From Flavobacteriales bacterium (GTDB lineage Bacteria; Bacteroidota; Bacteroidia; Flavobacteriales_D; Sanyastnellaceae), in the NCBI GenBank assembly GCA_018402085.1, contig JAGYJM010000001.1:216562-280561 (forward strand): a stretch of 64,000 nucleotides of DNA, in the 5' to 3' direction. This document shows positions 44,481 to 54,282 of this stretch, piece by piece (the stretch's first letter is position 1; each line of letters begins with the position of its first letter). Both the position numbers and the translations under genes were made by a program. The notes under the pieces are model-generated. The model had not been told where the DNA came from. It worked only from the letters and a program-made list of their open reading frames with translations, and searched no databases.

Positions 44481-47462
44481 TCAGCTGTCAAGGGTTTGCT
44501 TCACCTCGACTTCTTCAAAGGCTTCGATGTTGTCACCTACTTTAATGTCATTGAAGCGGTCAACATTCAGACCACATTCATAGCCTTTCGACACTTCTTT
44601 TACGTCGTCTTTGAAACGCTTGAGCGAGCCAAGCTCACCGGTGTAGATCACAATTCCGTCGCGGATCACGCGCACTTTATTGTTTCGATTGATCTTGCCG
44701 TCAAGCACGAAGCAACCAGCGATGGTACCCACTTTGGAGATTTTGAATGTTTCGCGGATTTCGGCTGTACCAACGACTTTCTCTTCAATTTTCGCTGAGA
44801 GCATGCCTTCCATGGCTTCTTTCATCTCCTCGATGGCTTTGTAGATCACCGAGTACAGCTTGATTTGAATTTCTTCGTTTTCAGCGAGTTTACGCGCGCT
44901 GGCCGACGGGCGCACCTGGAAGCCGATGATGATGGCATCTGAGGCAGAAGCCAGCAAGACATCGCTCTCTGAAATCTGCCCTACCGCCTTGTGAATGATG
45001 TTGACCTGAATCTTCTCAGTTGAGAGTTTCTGGAGCGAGTCGCTGAGTGCTTCTATGGAGCCGTCAACGTCACCTTTCACAATAAGGTTAAGCTCTTTGA
45101 ACTCTCCGATGGCGATTCGGCGTCCAATTTCTTCGATGGTAATGTGGCGTTGCGTACGAACCCCTTGTTCGCGTTGCAGTTGCTGGCGTTTGACGGCAAT
45201 GTTTCGCGCTTCTTTTTCGTCTTCGAGCACGTGGAATTTATCACCTGCAGACGCTGCGCCGCTGAGTCCGAGCATTGAAACCGGCATGGATGGTCCGGCT
45301 TCTTCAATGCGTTGACCGCGTTCGTTGTACATTGCTTTGACACGACCGCTGTACTGTCCTGCCAGCACAGAGTCACCTACCCTGAGGGTACCTCCTTCAA
45401 CGAGGAGTGTAGAAACGTAACCACGACCTTTATCGAGTTGTGACTCGACTACGGTACCTGTGGCGCGTTTATTCGGATCAGCTTTCAGCTCGAGCAGTTC
45501 GGCTTCAAGCAGCACTTTTTCAAGCAAGTCTTCGATTCCTTCTCCTTTTTTCGCGGAGATTTCCTGGGCCTGATATTTTCCTCCCCAGTCTTCAACGAGG
45601 ATATTCATTTTCGAGAGTTCTTCGCGGATTTTTTCGGCGTTAGCTCCCGGTTTATCGATTTTATTGAAGGCAAACACCATTGGGATATCTGCAGCTTGCG
45701 CGTGGTTGATAGCCTCAATGGTTTGTGGCATCACGGAGTCATCGGCGGCGATTACGATGATGGCGAGGTCAGTGACCTGCGCACCTCTTGCCCGCATGGC
45801 GGTAAATGCTTCGTGACCAGGTGTATCGAGGAAGGTGATGGTTTTTCCGTCAGGGAGTTCGACGTTGTAGGCGCCGATATGCTGTGTGATTCCTCCGGCC
45901 TCTCCGGCAATTACATTTGCGCGACGAACGCGGTCGAGCAGAGAGGTTTTACCGTGGTCAACGTGCCCCATTACTGTGACAATCGGCGGGCGAGCCTGCA
46001 GGTTTTCGGGGGCGTCTTCTTCTTCAGGAATGGATTCCTGAACTTCTGCACTTACAAATTCGACGCTATATCCGAACTCTTCAGCGATGATCTGAATGGT
46101 TTCGGCATCGAGGCGCTGGTTGATAGACACCATGATACCGAGGGTCATGCAAGCGCTGATGACATCATTCACCTGCGCGTCCATCATCGTGGCGAGCTCT
46201 GACACGGTTACGAACTCGGTCAGTTTAAGCTGCTTCGATTCTTCTTCGAGTCTTTGTGCTTCTTCTTCTTGCTTAGCAGCTACGGCATCACGTTTCGCGC
46301 GGCGCAGTTTCGAAGATTTCGATTTTTTACCACCGCTGAGGCGCGCGAGTGTTTCTTTGATTTCTTTTTGGATGTCAGCGTCTGACACCTCTGTTTTCGC
46401 ATCCTTCTTCTTGCCTCGAGCGCTTCCTCCGCCTCTTTGATCGGTGCGTGACTGGGTATCAACATCGACTTTAGAGATGCGTTTGCGTTTGCGTTTTTTG
46501 CGGAGATCACTGTCAGCAGAAGATGCGACCGGTTTTTTCTTTTTGCGCTCTTCTTTGAGCTCAATTTTACCGACAACTTTTGGCCCGGAGAGTTTTTGCG
46601 CTTCGGCTTTCACCAATTCTTTTGGTGCGGGTTTTTCTTCTTTCGGCTTTGTTTGTTCTTCTGCTTTTTCGGCGGCTACGGGTTTTTCTTCTTTCGGCTT
46701 CGTTTCTTCTTCCTTCTTCGCTGCAGGAGGGGCTTCCTGGTTTTCGGTTTTCTTCTTTTTCTTTTTGGTATCGAATTTACCGAGGTCCATTTTCCCGACG
46801 ACCTTTGGTCCTACGTGGGCTGGTTTTTCGACTTCTTTCGGTTCTTCCGGGGCTTCCTGCGTTTTGTTAGGCGCTTCCGGTTTGATTTCTTCTTTTGGAG
46901 TGTCTTCCGGGGTTTCGGCTTTCGCTTTCGGGGTTTCTGCCTCGACCGGTTTATCTTCAGCCGTTGCTTTTTCTTCGCTTTTCACCGGTTCTTCAACCTT
47001 AGCCGGTTCTTCGGCCTTCACCGGTTCTTCGGTTTTGGCAGGTTCTTCAGCCTTGGCGGGTTCTTCGGGCTTCGGAGTTTCTTCAGCTTTTGGGGCTTCT
47101 TTTTCCGGGCTTTCTTTTTTGGAAGGGCTTACACCGGGAGGCAATTCAGACTTCTGGAATTTCGACAAGTCGATTTCCTCTTCTTCTTCCTGCGGTTTTT
47201 CCTGCTCCTTCTTGGTGGATTCCAAAGTAACGGTTTCACGTTCCTGGCTAGGACGCGAGACGCTCTTTGATTTCTCCTTGAGTTCTTTCTCGACCGCAAA
47301 TGCTGCCCGAATCAGGTCATACTGTTCGTGGTCGATCTTGGTATTGGGTTTACCATCGACTTCAAATCCCTTTCCGTCAAGGAATTCCACGATTGTACCG
47401 AGCCCGATATTGAACTCTTTGGCGACTTTACTAAGACGTACCGGCTTTTTAACTTCCGACAT
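44481..47462 (-). CDS. infB: Translation initiation factor IF-2
   Basis: The 993-residue GTPase has the G domain with [12 protein letters not shown] (about 496-507), DTPGHEAF and NKIDKPGA, and the C-terminal IF-2 domains ending in [23 protein letters not shown]. The N-terminal 440 residues are charged low complexity: IF2_N-like [24 protein letters not shown], then a long K/E/P repeat (KAEEPAK, KTEEPVK, about 110-290). Such extensions are common in Bacteroidota. IF-2 delivers initiator tRNA to the 30S subunit. It ends the rimP-nusA-infB operon. Confidence 0.98.
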   Translation of the reverse strand: MSEVKKPVRLSKVAKEFNIGLGTIVEFLDGKGFEVDGKPNTKIDHEQYDLIRAAFAVEKELKEKSKSVSRPSQERETVTLESTKKEQEKPQEEEEEIDLSKFQKSELPPGVSPSKKESPEKEAPKAEETPKPEEPAKAEEPAKTEEPVKAEEPAKVEEPVKSEEKATAEDKPVEAETPKAKAETPEDTPKEEIKPEAPNKTQEAPEEPKEVEKPAHVGPKVVGKMDLGKFDTKKKKKKTENQEAPPAAKKEEETKPKEEKPVAAEKAEEQTKPKEEKPAPKELVKAEAQKLSGPKVVGKIELKEERKKKKPVASSADSDLRKKRKRKRISKVDVDTQSRTDQRGGGSARGKKKDAKTEVSDADIQKEIKETLARLSGGKKSKSSKLRRAKRDAVAAKQEEEAQRLEEESKQLKLTEFVTVSELATMMDAQVNDVISACMTLGIMVSINQRLDAETIQIIAEEFGYSVEFVSAEVQESIPEEEDAPENLQARPPIVTVMGHVDHGKTSLLDRVRRANVIAGEAGGITQHIGAYNVELPDGKTITFLDTPGHEAFTAMRARGAQVTDLAIIVIAADDSVMPQTIEAINHAQAADIPMVFAFNKIDKPGANAEKIREELSKMNILVEDWGGKYQAQEISAKKGEGIEDLLEKVLLEAELLELKADPNKRATGTVVESQLDKGRGYVSTLLVEGGTLRVGDSVLAGQYSGRVKAMYNERGQRIEEAGPSMPVSMLGLSGAASAGDKFHVLEDEKEARNIAVKRQQLQREQGVRTQRHITIEEIGRRIAIGEFKELNLIVKGDVDGSIEALSDSLQKLSTEKIQVNIIHKAVGQISESDVLLASASDAIIIGFQVRPSASARKLAENEEIQIKLYSVIYKAIEEMKEAMEGMLSAKIEEKVVGTAEIRETFKISKVGTIAGCFVLDGKINRNNKVRVIRDGIVIYTGELGSLKRFKDDVKEVSKGYECGLNVDRFNDIKVGDNIEAFEEVEVKQTLDS

Positions 47463-47508
47463 ATAAAAAATTATGTTCGCTCACTTGCGTATCCTTAGTT
47501 TCAGTGTT

Positions 47509-48744
47509 TCAATCGAACTCTGACTTAAGGATGCGCGTCACTTCGCGCACGGTTTCAATTTCGAGGTCTGTCCTCTTCGCGAGGTCTTCCTCATTCAGAT
47601 CGAGTACGCTTCGTGCCGTGTCGCACCCGATGGCTTTGAGAGCATCGATAATCCAGCTATCGATTTCATCTGCAAACTCTTCCAGTTCAACGTCGTCAAG
47701 TTCCGCTTCTGATTCACGGTACACGTCAATGTCGAAGCCGGTGAGTTTACTGGCTAGTTTGATATTGTGTCCGCCTTTGCCAATGGCGAGAGACACTTGG
47801 TCAGGCTTCAGGAAAACATCGGCCTTCTTATTCTCATTGTCAAGTGTGATCGACGAAATTTTTGCCGGAGACAATGCCCGGGCGATCAATAGCTGATCGT
47901 TTTCCGTGTAATTGATCACATCGATATTCTCGTTCTTGAGTTCACGTACAATACTGTGAATACGAGCGCCTTTCATTCCTACACAGGCGCCTACCGGGTC
48001 AATTCGATCATCGTAAGACTCTACGGCAACCTTGGCTCTTTCGCCTGGTTCGCGAACGATCTTTTTGATGGTAATCAATCCGTCAAACACTTCCGGCACT
48101 TCTTGTTCGAACAGACGCTCGAGGAATTCAGGAGCGGTGCGACTGAGAATGATGCGCGGATTGTTGTTACGCATATCGACCTCTGCCACCACAGCCCGTA
48201 CGGTATCTCCTTTTTTGAAGAAGTCAGAAGGGATCTGGTGCGCGCGCGGCATCACCAGTTCATTGTCTTCATCATCAATGATAAGGATTTCACGTTTCCA
48301 AATCTGGTAAACCTCTCCGGAGATGATATCACCAACTCGCTCTTTGTACTTCTGATAGATGTGATCTTTTTCAAGGTCAAGTACACGGCTCACGAGGTTC
48401 TGGCGCATGGCCAACACAGCGCGACGACCGAAGTCTTCGATCTTGATTTCTTCAGATACCTCCTCACCTATTTCAAAGTCATCTTCAATTTTCAGCGCTT
48501 GCGAGAGCTCAATTTCGAGGTTCTCGTCTTCTACTTCACCGTCTTCAACGATTTCTCGGTTGCGCCAAATTTCAAGGTCACCTTTTTCAGGGTTGATGAT
48601 AATGTCAAAATTATCATCAGCGCCATAGCGCTTGATGATCATTCCTCTGAAAACATCCTCAAGGATCGCGAGCATCGTTTGGCGATCGATGTTTTTGAAC
48701 TCTTTGAATTCCTGAAACGACTCGTTCAGATTGAGCACATTCAT
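47509..48744 (-). CDS. nusA: Transcription termination/antitermination protein NusA
   Basis: The 411-residue protein has the N-terminal RNA polymerase-binding domain, an S1 domain (about 135-200, GDIISGEVYQIWKREILI), and two KH domains with GACVGMKGARIHSIVREL and the later VSLAIGKGGHNIKLAS. A short C-terminal helix-hairpin-like segment (LDLNEEDLAKRTDLEIETV) replaces the two acidic repeats of E. coli NusA. NusA modulates pausing, termination and antitermination. It lies between rimP (6-bp gap) and infB (46-bp gap). A hairpin in the operon leader could be its own target. Confidence 0.97.
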   Translation of the reverse strand: MNVLNLNESFQEFKEFKNIDRQTMLAILEDVFRGMIIKRYGADDNFDIIINPEKGDLEIWRNREIVEDGEVEDENLEIELSQALKIEDDFEIGEEVSEEIKIEDFGRRAVLAMRQNLVSRVLDLEKDHIYQKYKERVGDIISGEVYQIWKREILIIDDEDNELVMPRAHQIPSDFFKKGDTVRAVVAEVDMRNNNPRIILSRTAPEFLERLFEQEVPEVFDGLITIKKIVREPGERAKVAVESYDDRIDPVGACVGMKGARIHSIVRELKNENIDVINYTENDQLLIARALSPAKISSITLDNENKKADVFLKPDQVSLAIGKGGHNIKLASKLTGFDIDVYRESEAELDDVELEEFADEIDSWIIDALKAIGCDTARSVLDLNEEDLAKRTDLEIETVREVTRILKSEFD

Positions 48745-48750
48745 TTTTGC

Positions 48751-49218
48751 CTATTTAAATGATAAGACCACACGGGCCTCCACAATCTTTTCAAATTCAA
48801 TATGGTGGTCTTCTTCCACCCACTGTTTAGCCTTGCGGCCTTCTATCCGCTGTTTTTCGCGGGTATGCAATACGATGCCGTTGTCATCCACGGCAGTGAG
48901 CTTGCCTTTCAGCTTGACTCCTTCATCGCGTTTAACGATAAGTTCCCGACCGATGTTTTTCTTGTATTGCCGGCGAACCACAAGAGGTTGGTCGGCTCCC
49001 GGTGAAGAGACATTGAGCGAAAAATCTTCCTCTTCACGATCGAGCGACCCTTCAATGATGCGGCTCACTTTCACGCAGTCATCAATCGAAATACCCTCTT
49101 CGTTATCGATGAGTACCCTGATGTCATTATTGCCGGAAACGTCAATGCTCACGGCAAACAACGTACTGTCTGCGATGGCTTCTCCCAGGAGACGTTCGAT
49201 GTATTCCTTCGTGATCAT
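48751..49218 (-). CDS. rimP: Ribosome maturation factor RimP
   Basis: The protein has 155 residues from ATG 49218 (MITKEYIERLLGE). A longer frame to 49284 reads through the leader hairpin and the promoter and is rejected. The RimP pattern is visible in GISIDDCVKVSRIIEGSLDREEEDFSLNVSSPG, split as a short N-terminal alpha/beta domain and an SH3-like C-terminus with KGKLTAVDDNGIVL. It helps assemble the 30S subunit. It is first in the operon with nusA and infB, the order found in most bacteria. Confidence 0.95.
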   Translation of the reverse strand: MITKEYIERLLGEAIADSTLFAVSIDVSGNNDIRVLIDNEEGISIDDCVKVSRIIEGSLDREEEDFSLNVSSPGADQPLVVRRQYKKNIGRELIVKRDEGVKLKGKLTAVDDNGIVLHTREKQRIEGRKAKQWVEEDHHIEFEKIVEARVVLSFK

Positions 49219-49230
49219 TTTCGTACAGGC

Positions 49231-49256
49231 AATAAAAAGAGGGGTTTCCACCCCTC
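49231..49256 (-). terminator. Attenuator-like intrinsic terminator in the rimP-nusA-infB leader
   Basis: On the minus strand GAGGGGT pairs with ACCCCTC around a GGAA (GNRA-type) loop and is followed by TTTTTATT. It lies between the promoter box (49282-49289) and the rimP ATG (49218), so readthrough is needed for expression of the operon. It looks complete as an intrinsic terminator for leftward transcription. Confidence 0.75.
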
Positions 49257-49281
49257 CCCGTTTGCATCCGTTTTGCTTGTG

Positions 49282-49289
49282 CAAATATA
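49282..49289 (-). promoter_or_regulatory. -7 promoter box (TATATTTG) for rimP-nusA-infB
   Basis: This is an exact TAnnTTTG match on the minus strand, 63 nt before the rimP ATG. Start of transcription about 7 nt on would give a leader of roughly 57 nt that contains the hairpin at 49239-49256. Confidence 0.55.
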
Positions 49290-49432
49290 ATAAATCGCCT
49301 GACCTGTAAGCTCAAACCTGACAATCTTTTGGTTTACATGACAAATCGCATAAAATCAATTTCTCTGCGTTAGGTGTGGAAAACGCACTCTTCATCAGTC
49401 GGTCGCGTCAAAATGAGAGCGTTACTTTTGTC

Positions 49433-49440
49433 ATAAAGTT
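49433..49440 (+). promoter_or_regulatory. -7 promoter box (TACTTTTG) for the MORN-repeat gene
   Basis: This is an exact TAnnTTTG match with 7 nt between box and the ATG at 49448. It supports that start over the upstream one at 49376 and suggests a leaderless transcript. Confidence 0.5.
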
Positions 49441-49447
49441 ACTCCTT

Positions 49448-51028
49448 ATGCGTTTACTGCTGTTCCTCATTTTAGTCGCTCCCCTCACTTCGCAGGCCCA
49501 AAAGCAGCACTACGTTGACTTTTACGAATCCGGAAAAAAGCGCGCCGAAGGCTTCTATGAACGTGGTATAGAGCACGGAGAGTGGAAGTGGTGGCATGAA
49601 GATGGCACCCTCAAAGAGCACTCTTTCTACTGGTTCGGTGATCTCCATGGCCCGGTGCTTACTTTTCATACGAATGGTCAGCTCATGAACGAAGGATACT
49701 TTATCAAAGGGGTCCAAGACAGCATTATGCGCACCTTCGCAGCTGACAGCGTGCTCCTCGAAGAGGGCCACTATAAAGAAGGGCTCAAAAATGGAGAATG
49801 GCAGTATTATTTCCCGGATGGCCAACTTATGGTGCGCGAATTTTACGCAGATAGTGCAATGCAGTTGCTTTTTTATCGCCGTAAAAACGGCGGACGGGAG
49901 AAGCTGATTGAAGACGGAAAGGGAACACTTCGGGAATGGTTCGAGAATGGACAATTGCGAAAAGAAACGGCGTACTACGATGGTTTTCCAAATGGCGAGC
50001 ATAAGGAGTGGTTTGTGGACGGCACCCTGCAAATGGAAGGACGTTATGTGGATGGATTGCGCGACGGTAAATGGACAAGCTTCTACTTCAGCGGGAGGCC
50101 TGAGAAGGTTGCCCATTACTCAGATGGGGTGCTTAATGGATCTTTCAAACGGTACTTCAGAAATGAAAACACCGATGTAGAAGGCAATTACACCTTGGGT
50201 GAAAAAAGCGGCGTCTGGAAGTGGTTTTTTAAAGAAGGAGGAACTGATATGGAAGGCCCCTTCGTTAAAGGAAAGCAGCAAGGCACCTGGACCTATTACT
50301 ACGGAAACGGCAATGTGCATTATACCGGGGAGTACGCAGAAGGCCAAATGGAAGGCGAGTGGACGTGGTACTACTTTGACGGGGAGTTATGGAAAAAGGG
50401 CAGCTACAGCAGCGGAATGAAAGACGGCTTCTGGGAGTATTGGTTCGAAAACGGTCAGGAACTGATGTCTGGTCACTTTGAGAACGATCTGGAAGAGGGA
50501 GAATGGGAAAGCTGGTATGACAATGGCCGGCAAAAAGATCGTGGTGCTTACAAAGAGGGTAAGATGAACGGCGCCTGGGAGGGCTGGTACCCGAATGGCG
50601 TGGTGCATTATCGCGGTAGCTGGAAAGATGACCTCCGCACGGGAAACTGGGAATACTATTACGAGAACGGACAACTGCACGAGAAAGGGGCTTATAACGC
50701 AGAAGGTCAGAAAAGTGGTGAGTGGGTCACCCACAACCCTTCAGGAAGGATGGAAATGCGGGGTGAATATCAAAAGGGTGTACCACACGGAGACTGGCTG
50801 TACAACTACCCCAATGGCTCGCCGCAACGATCGTGCAGTTACGATGAAGGTCAGCTCTCAGGGCTCGTTAAAGACTATGATCGGCGCGGACAGTTGATCC
50901 GTGAAGCCGGCTACAAGAACAATCGGCGCCATGGCAAGTTTATCGTGTATAACGAGAAAACCGGACAGATCGATCAGCACATGATCTTCGAAAACGGAAT
51001 GGTGGAGAAGGTCATTGTGGCTAAGTAG
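49448..51028 (+). CDS. Exported MORN-repeat (YwqK-type) protein
   Basis: The protein has 526 residues from ATG 49448, which begins a signal peptide (RLLLFLILVAPLTSQAQ). The rest is about 20 tandem MORN_2 repeats of about 23 residues with the pattern G.W.(Y/W)(Y/W)..G.....G.Y..G...G. Databases often name such proteins 'YwqK family antitoxin', but the signal peptide indicates export and there is no toxin gene beside it. MORN repeats form elongated beta sheets and probably act in surface or periplasmic binding. Function is unknown. A CATC-hairpin element follows 8 bp after the stop. Confidence 0.88.
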   Translation: MRLLLFLILVAPLTSQAQKQHYVDFYESGKKRAEGFYERGIEHGEWKWWHEDGTLKEHSFYWFGDLHGPVLTFHTNGQLMNEGYFIKGVQDSIMRTFAADSVLLEEGHYKEGLKNGEWQYYFPDGQLMVREFYADSAMQLLFYRRKNGGREKLIEDGKGTLREWFENGQLRKETAYYDGFPNGEHKEWFVDGTLQMEGRYVDGLRDGKWTSFYFSGRPEKVAHYSDGVLNGSFKRYFRNENTDVEGNYTLGEKSGVWKWFFKEGGTDMEGPFVKGKQQGTWTYYYGNGNVHYTGEYAEGQMEGEWTWYYFDGELWKKGSYSSGMKDGFWEYWFENGQELMSGHFENDLEEGEWESWYDNGRQKDRGAYKEGKMNGAWEGWYPNGVVHYRGSWKDDLRTGNWEYYYENGQLHEKGAYNAEGQKSGEWVTHNPSGRMEMRGEYQKGVPHGDWLYNYPNGSPQRSCSYDEGQLSGLVKDYDRRGQLIREAGYKNNRRHGKFIVYNEKTGQIDQHMIFENGMVEKVIVAK

Positions 51029-51035
51029 ACCGTCG

Positions 51036-51055
51036 CATCCGCCGTTTTTACGGCG
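51036..51055 (+). repeat. CATC-hairpin element 11
   Basis: CATC is followed by CGCCGT, loop TTTT and ACGGCG, then TAAAA. It lies in the 58-bp gap between the MORN-repeat gene and the AlbA_2 gene. Confidence 0.87.
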
Positions 51056-51086
51056 TAAAAAATCACTACCTGAAGCGCATACACCC

Positions 51087-51770
51087 ATGTCGTATGTCAC
51101 TAAAATGATTGAAGAGGGTGAGCACCAGCAGCAAGACTTCAAGGTGCGCATTGAGGATGCGCGAAAGATTGCTAAAACGCTGGTAGCCTTTGCCAATACG
51201 GATGGGGGAAGACTGCTCATCGGTGTGAAAGACAATGGCACAGTGAGCGGAGTAGACGTACAGGAAGAGTTTCACATGATTGAGGCTGCTGCTGAAATGT
51301 ACTGCAAGCCGGTGGTGCCTTTCAAGACCCAGGTATGGAAATCCAACTATCGGTCTGTGCTCGAAATTCAGATAGAAGCATCGCTGAAGCGTCCACACTT
51401 TGCTGAACCGGAGCCGGATAATTGGGCTGCTTATCAGCGGGTTGACGACCGAAATGTGAAAGCAAACGGTGTGCTGCTCAAAGTGTGGCAGCATCGTTTC
51501 AATGAAAATATTGGTGATTTCAAGTACACCCGGCCGGTGAGAAAACTCTTCAGTGCCCTCCGTGAGCAGAAAAGGCTGGGCTTTCGTAAAGTCTTAAGAA
51601 TCGTGCGCCTGAATAAAGAGAAGACGGAACGTTTGCTGGCGCAACTTGTAAGCTGGGAAGTAATTGATATGGAGTTCACCGACACCGGGTGCTATTTTTG
51701 CCTTAGCGATGAATCGCTACCAGATGAGTGGGAAGAACAATACAGGAGGTCAACACCTGATGATAACTGA
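51087..51770 (+). CDS. AlbA_2 (Schlafen-like) domain putative nucleic-acid-binding protein
   Basis: The protein has 227 residues from ATG 51087; a longer frame from 51015 would start inside the preceding gene and cross the repeat. EGEHQQQDFKV (about 9-19) and KTLVAFANTDGGRLLIGVKDNGTVSGV (about 28-54) are the AlbA_2 signature, followed by EIQIEAS and RVDDRNVKAN. The C-terminus (about 150-225) reads like a winged helix (FRKVLRIVRLNKEKTERLLAQLVSWEVI). Members are thought to bind DNA or RNA or act in stress regulation. The specific role is unknown. Confidence 0.85.
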   Translation: MSYVTKMIEEGEHQQQDFKVRIEDARKIAKTLVAFANTDGGRLLIGVKDNGTVSGVDVQEEFHMIEAAAEMYCKPVVPFKTQVWKSNYRSVLEIQIEASLKRPHFAEPEPDNWAAYQRVDDRNVKANGVLLKVWQHRFNENIGDFKYTRPVRKLFSALREQKRLGFRKVLRIVRLNKEKTERLLAQLVSWEVIDMEFTDTGCYFCLSDESLPDEWEEQYRRSTPDDN

Positions 51771-51830
51771 CCTGTTCCGTATACGATTCATCAACGGAAG
51801 ACGTTTATTTTGCAGACCAAAATCCAAACC

Positions 51831-54188
51831 ATGCGGATTCTTTCGATTCTCTTTCTCGTCATATTCACTGCCGGAGCAGAAACTGTCGCGCAGCAGCCGG
51901 TAGGTTCATGGAGGGAACACTTACCTTACGGAAGTACCATTGATGTCGCCTATGGTGACGGGCGCGTCTTCTGTGCGACTCCGTTTTCCGTATTTGCATA
52001 TGACACCGGAGACCAGAGCATTCAGAGGGTTTCGAAGGTCAATAAGCTCTCAGGTTCAGACCTGAGTTGTGTGGTATACGATGAGGCGACCTCCACGCTG
52101 CTTGTGGGCTATCAGTCAGGTAATCTCGATATCATCAGCTCAGGCGTCCCCTTTAATTTACCCGATATCGCCAACAGTAGCGTGTTTGGTGATAAACGGA
52201 TCTATGAGGTTTTTGTGGATGACGGCAGTGCTTATCTATGCTGTGGTTTCGGAGTGGTGGTCGTCAACATCGCCAATAAAGAGGTTCGGGAAACCTGGTT
52301 TCTCGAGGGGCAAAATGACCTGGTGAAAGTCAATGCACTGACCAGAGATGAGCTGCACTGGTTTGCGGCTACAGACCGGGGCTTATACCGTGCTGAAGTG
52401 ACTGATCCTTTCCTGGTCAGCTTTGAAGCCTGGGAACACATCGAAACGCCACCGCTGGAAGATGCTGAACTCTCTGATGTCATGCTGTACAATGACCGCA
52501 TCTTTGTCATCAATGAGCAAGGCGACGACGATGCGATCTGGTATGCGGAAAGCGATTTGGGAGCATGGACGCTCTTTCCTTTTTATATGGCAGAAGAATT
52601 GCGCGAAATTGACGCAGGAGGAGATGGCTACTTCGTAGTATGCGAAAAGAACGGTGTTCGGGTATATGCATTCACCGGCGAAGGAAGCAACGACGGTTAC
52701 GAAGAAATTGATTTTAGAGGGGGCTTGTTTGATATTGTCATGGATCCTGCCGCGGCTGTGATCGATGACAATAATGTGGTGTGGTTCGCAAACGATGAAG
52801 GCGGGATGTTCCGTTTTCTGATCAATGGTGAATGGCAAGGTGAAAGCCGGCATATGCCAGACGGACCGCCTGCTTTCAATGTGCGGCGCATTGATGCGTA
52901 CAACAACAACATCTGGATTGCTTCCGGAGGTGTGGATGCGTCGTGGACCAATAACTACGACAAAAAAGGAATTTATGGCCTTGTCAATGACCGGTGGGTG
53001 ATTATGGAGAGCCCTGAAGGAGAAAACGATATCGGATCCGTCAATGACTACATGGCAGTATCTGTGAACCCCCTCAATAATGATCATATCGCTCTTGGCT
53101 CTTGGGAAGAGGGGCTTATTGAAGTCAGAAATGGAGAGGTCACTGAAATCTACAATGAAGAAAATAGTCCGCTCGAACTCGTCAGTTTCGGTGGCTCGCC
53201 GCGTATCGGTATAGCGGGAGTTGATTTTGATGAAGACGGAAACCTTTGGTTTACCAACGCCTACAGCAGTAACTCCCTGATGATGCAGTCGTCTTCGGGG
53301 TCATTCTACAGCTGGAATCTTTCTCCTGAAATCAACTCGGAAGAATTTCTGGGCGACGTAGTGGCTGCACGGCAAGGTTATATCTGGGCCATTGCGCCAA
53401 GGGGTAATGGCCTGCTTGTGTTAGACCCTAAGGAAACACCAACAAATCCTAACGACGATGAGTACAGGTTATTGACTGCCGAAGAAGGAAATGGAGGCTT
53501 GCCGACAAATGACATATTCAGCCTTGAAGAAGACCTCGACGGTGAAATGTGGGTGGGTACCCTGCAAGGGTTAGCAGTGTTCTATTCACCCGAAGCGATC
53601 TTCAACAGCGATAACTTCGATGCCCAACAAATCCTCATTGAACAAGATGGAAACATTCAGATCCTACTTGAAACAGAGCAGATCAATTGCATTGAAATCG
53701 ATGGTGCTAACCGCAAATGGATCGGTACCGAAAGCAATGGCGTGTTTTTACTGAGCGAAGACGGGTTGAACCAGGTGGTTCATTTCACGGATGCTAATAG
53801 CCCACTGCTCTCCAACACTGTGTTCGATATTGCGATCAACCAGGAAAATGGAGAGGTCTTCTTTGGTACCAGCCGCGGGATCGTTTCTTACATAGGTACT
53901 GCCACCAACTTTGACCCCGACATCAGTGAGGTGACCGTTTATCCGAATCCTGTAAGGGAAGATTACACCGGATCAGTGACCATTGAAGGACTTGCTTTTG
54001 AATCGGAAGTGCGCATTACTGATGCCAGTGGAAACCTTGTCTACACCACTCTCTCAAATGGAGGCCGCGCCACCTGGAATGCCACAGGGCCTGATGGGAA
54101 ACGTGTAAGTACCGGAGTGTACCTCGTCTTCTGCAGCAGTCCTGACGGCAGTGCGTCAAATGTGGCTAAGGTTGCTGTAATCCGGTAA
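51831..54188 (+). CDS. porZ: T9SS attachment-complex protein PorZ
   Basis: The protein has 785 residues from ATG 51831 with a signal peptide (RILSILFLVIFTAGAETVAQ). It begins the mature part with VGSWREHLPY and then NKLSGSDLSCVVYDEATSTLLVGYQSGN, the hallmark opening of PorZ. Two beta-propeller domains fill about residues 30-690 (FANDEGGMFRFLING, DGEMWVGTLQGLAVF). The last 80 residues (VTVYPNPVREDYTGSVTIEG to VAKVAVIR) are a type A-like sorting domain, which PorZ itself carries. PorZ works with PorU, PorV and PorQ in cleaving sorting domains and attaching cargo to lipopolysaccharide. It stands alone here. Confidence 0.85.
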   Translation: MRILSILFLVIFTAGAETVAQQPVGSWREHLPYGSTIDVAYGDGRVFCATPFSVFAYDTGDQSIQRVSKVNKLSGSDLSCVVYDEATSTLLVGYQSGNLDIISSGVPFNLPDIANSSVFGDKRIYEVFVDDGSAYLCCGFGVVVVNIANKEVRETWFLEGQNDLVKVNALTRDELHWFAATDRGLYRAEVTDPFLVSFEAWEHIETPPLEDAELSDVMLYNDRIFVINEQGDDDAIWYAESDLGAWTLFPFYMAEELREIDAGGDGYFVVCEKNGVRVYAFTGEGSNDGYEEIDFRGGLFDIVMDPAAAVIDDNNVVWFANDEGGMFRFLINGEWQGESRHMPDGPPAFNVRRIDAYNNNIWIASGGVDASWTNNYDKKGIYGLVNDRWVIMESPEGENDIGSVNDYMAVSVNPLNNDHIALGSWEEGLIEVRNGEVTEIYNEENSPLELVSFGGSPRIGIAGVDFDEDGNLWFTNAYSSNSLMMQSSSGSFYSWNLSPEINSEEFLGDVVAARQGYIWAIAPRGNGLLVLDPKETPTNPNDDEYRLLTAEEGNGGLPTNDIFSLEEDLDGEMWVGTLQGLAVFYSPEAIFNSDNFDAQQILIEQDGNIQILLETEQINCIEIDGANRKWIGTESNGVFLLSEDGLNQVVHFTDANSPLLSNTVFDIAINQENGEVFFGTSRGIVSYIGTATNFDPDISEVTVYPNPVREDYTGSVTIEGLAFESEVRITDASGNLVYTTLSNGGRATWNATGPDGKRVSTGVYLVFCSSPDGSASNVAKVAVIR

Positions 54189-54282
54189 AATACTCTTGGA
54201 AATCAACTGTATGCGGGGCCACTTCGGCCTTAAATGTTGACGTTCTCTCCGGATTTTCGTAGTATGAGGTAAACACATCCCT

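Noticed and set aside
46444-47466. 340-codon open frame opposite infB, rich in Ser, Phe and Gly
   Set aside because: It is the antisense of the low-complexity K/E/P region of IF-2; the composition is what that region gives in reverse and no domain is seen.
49219-49284. N-terminal extension of rimP
   Set aside because: It would translate the leader hairpin and overlap the -7 box; RimP proteins start at MITKEYIERLLGE-like sequence.
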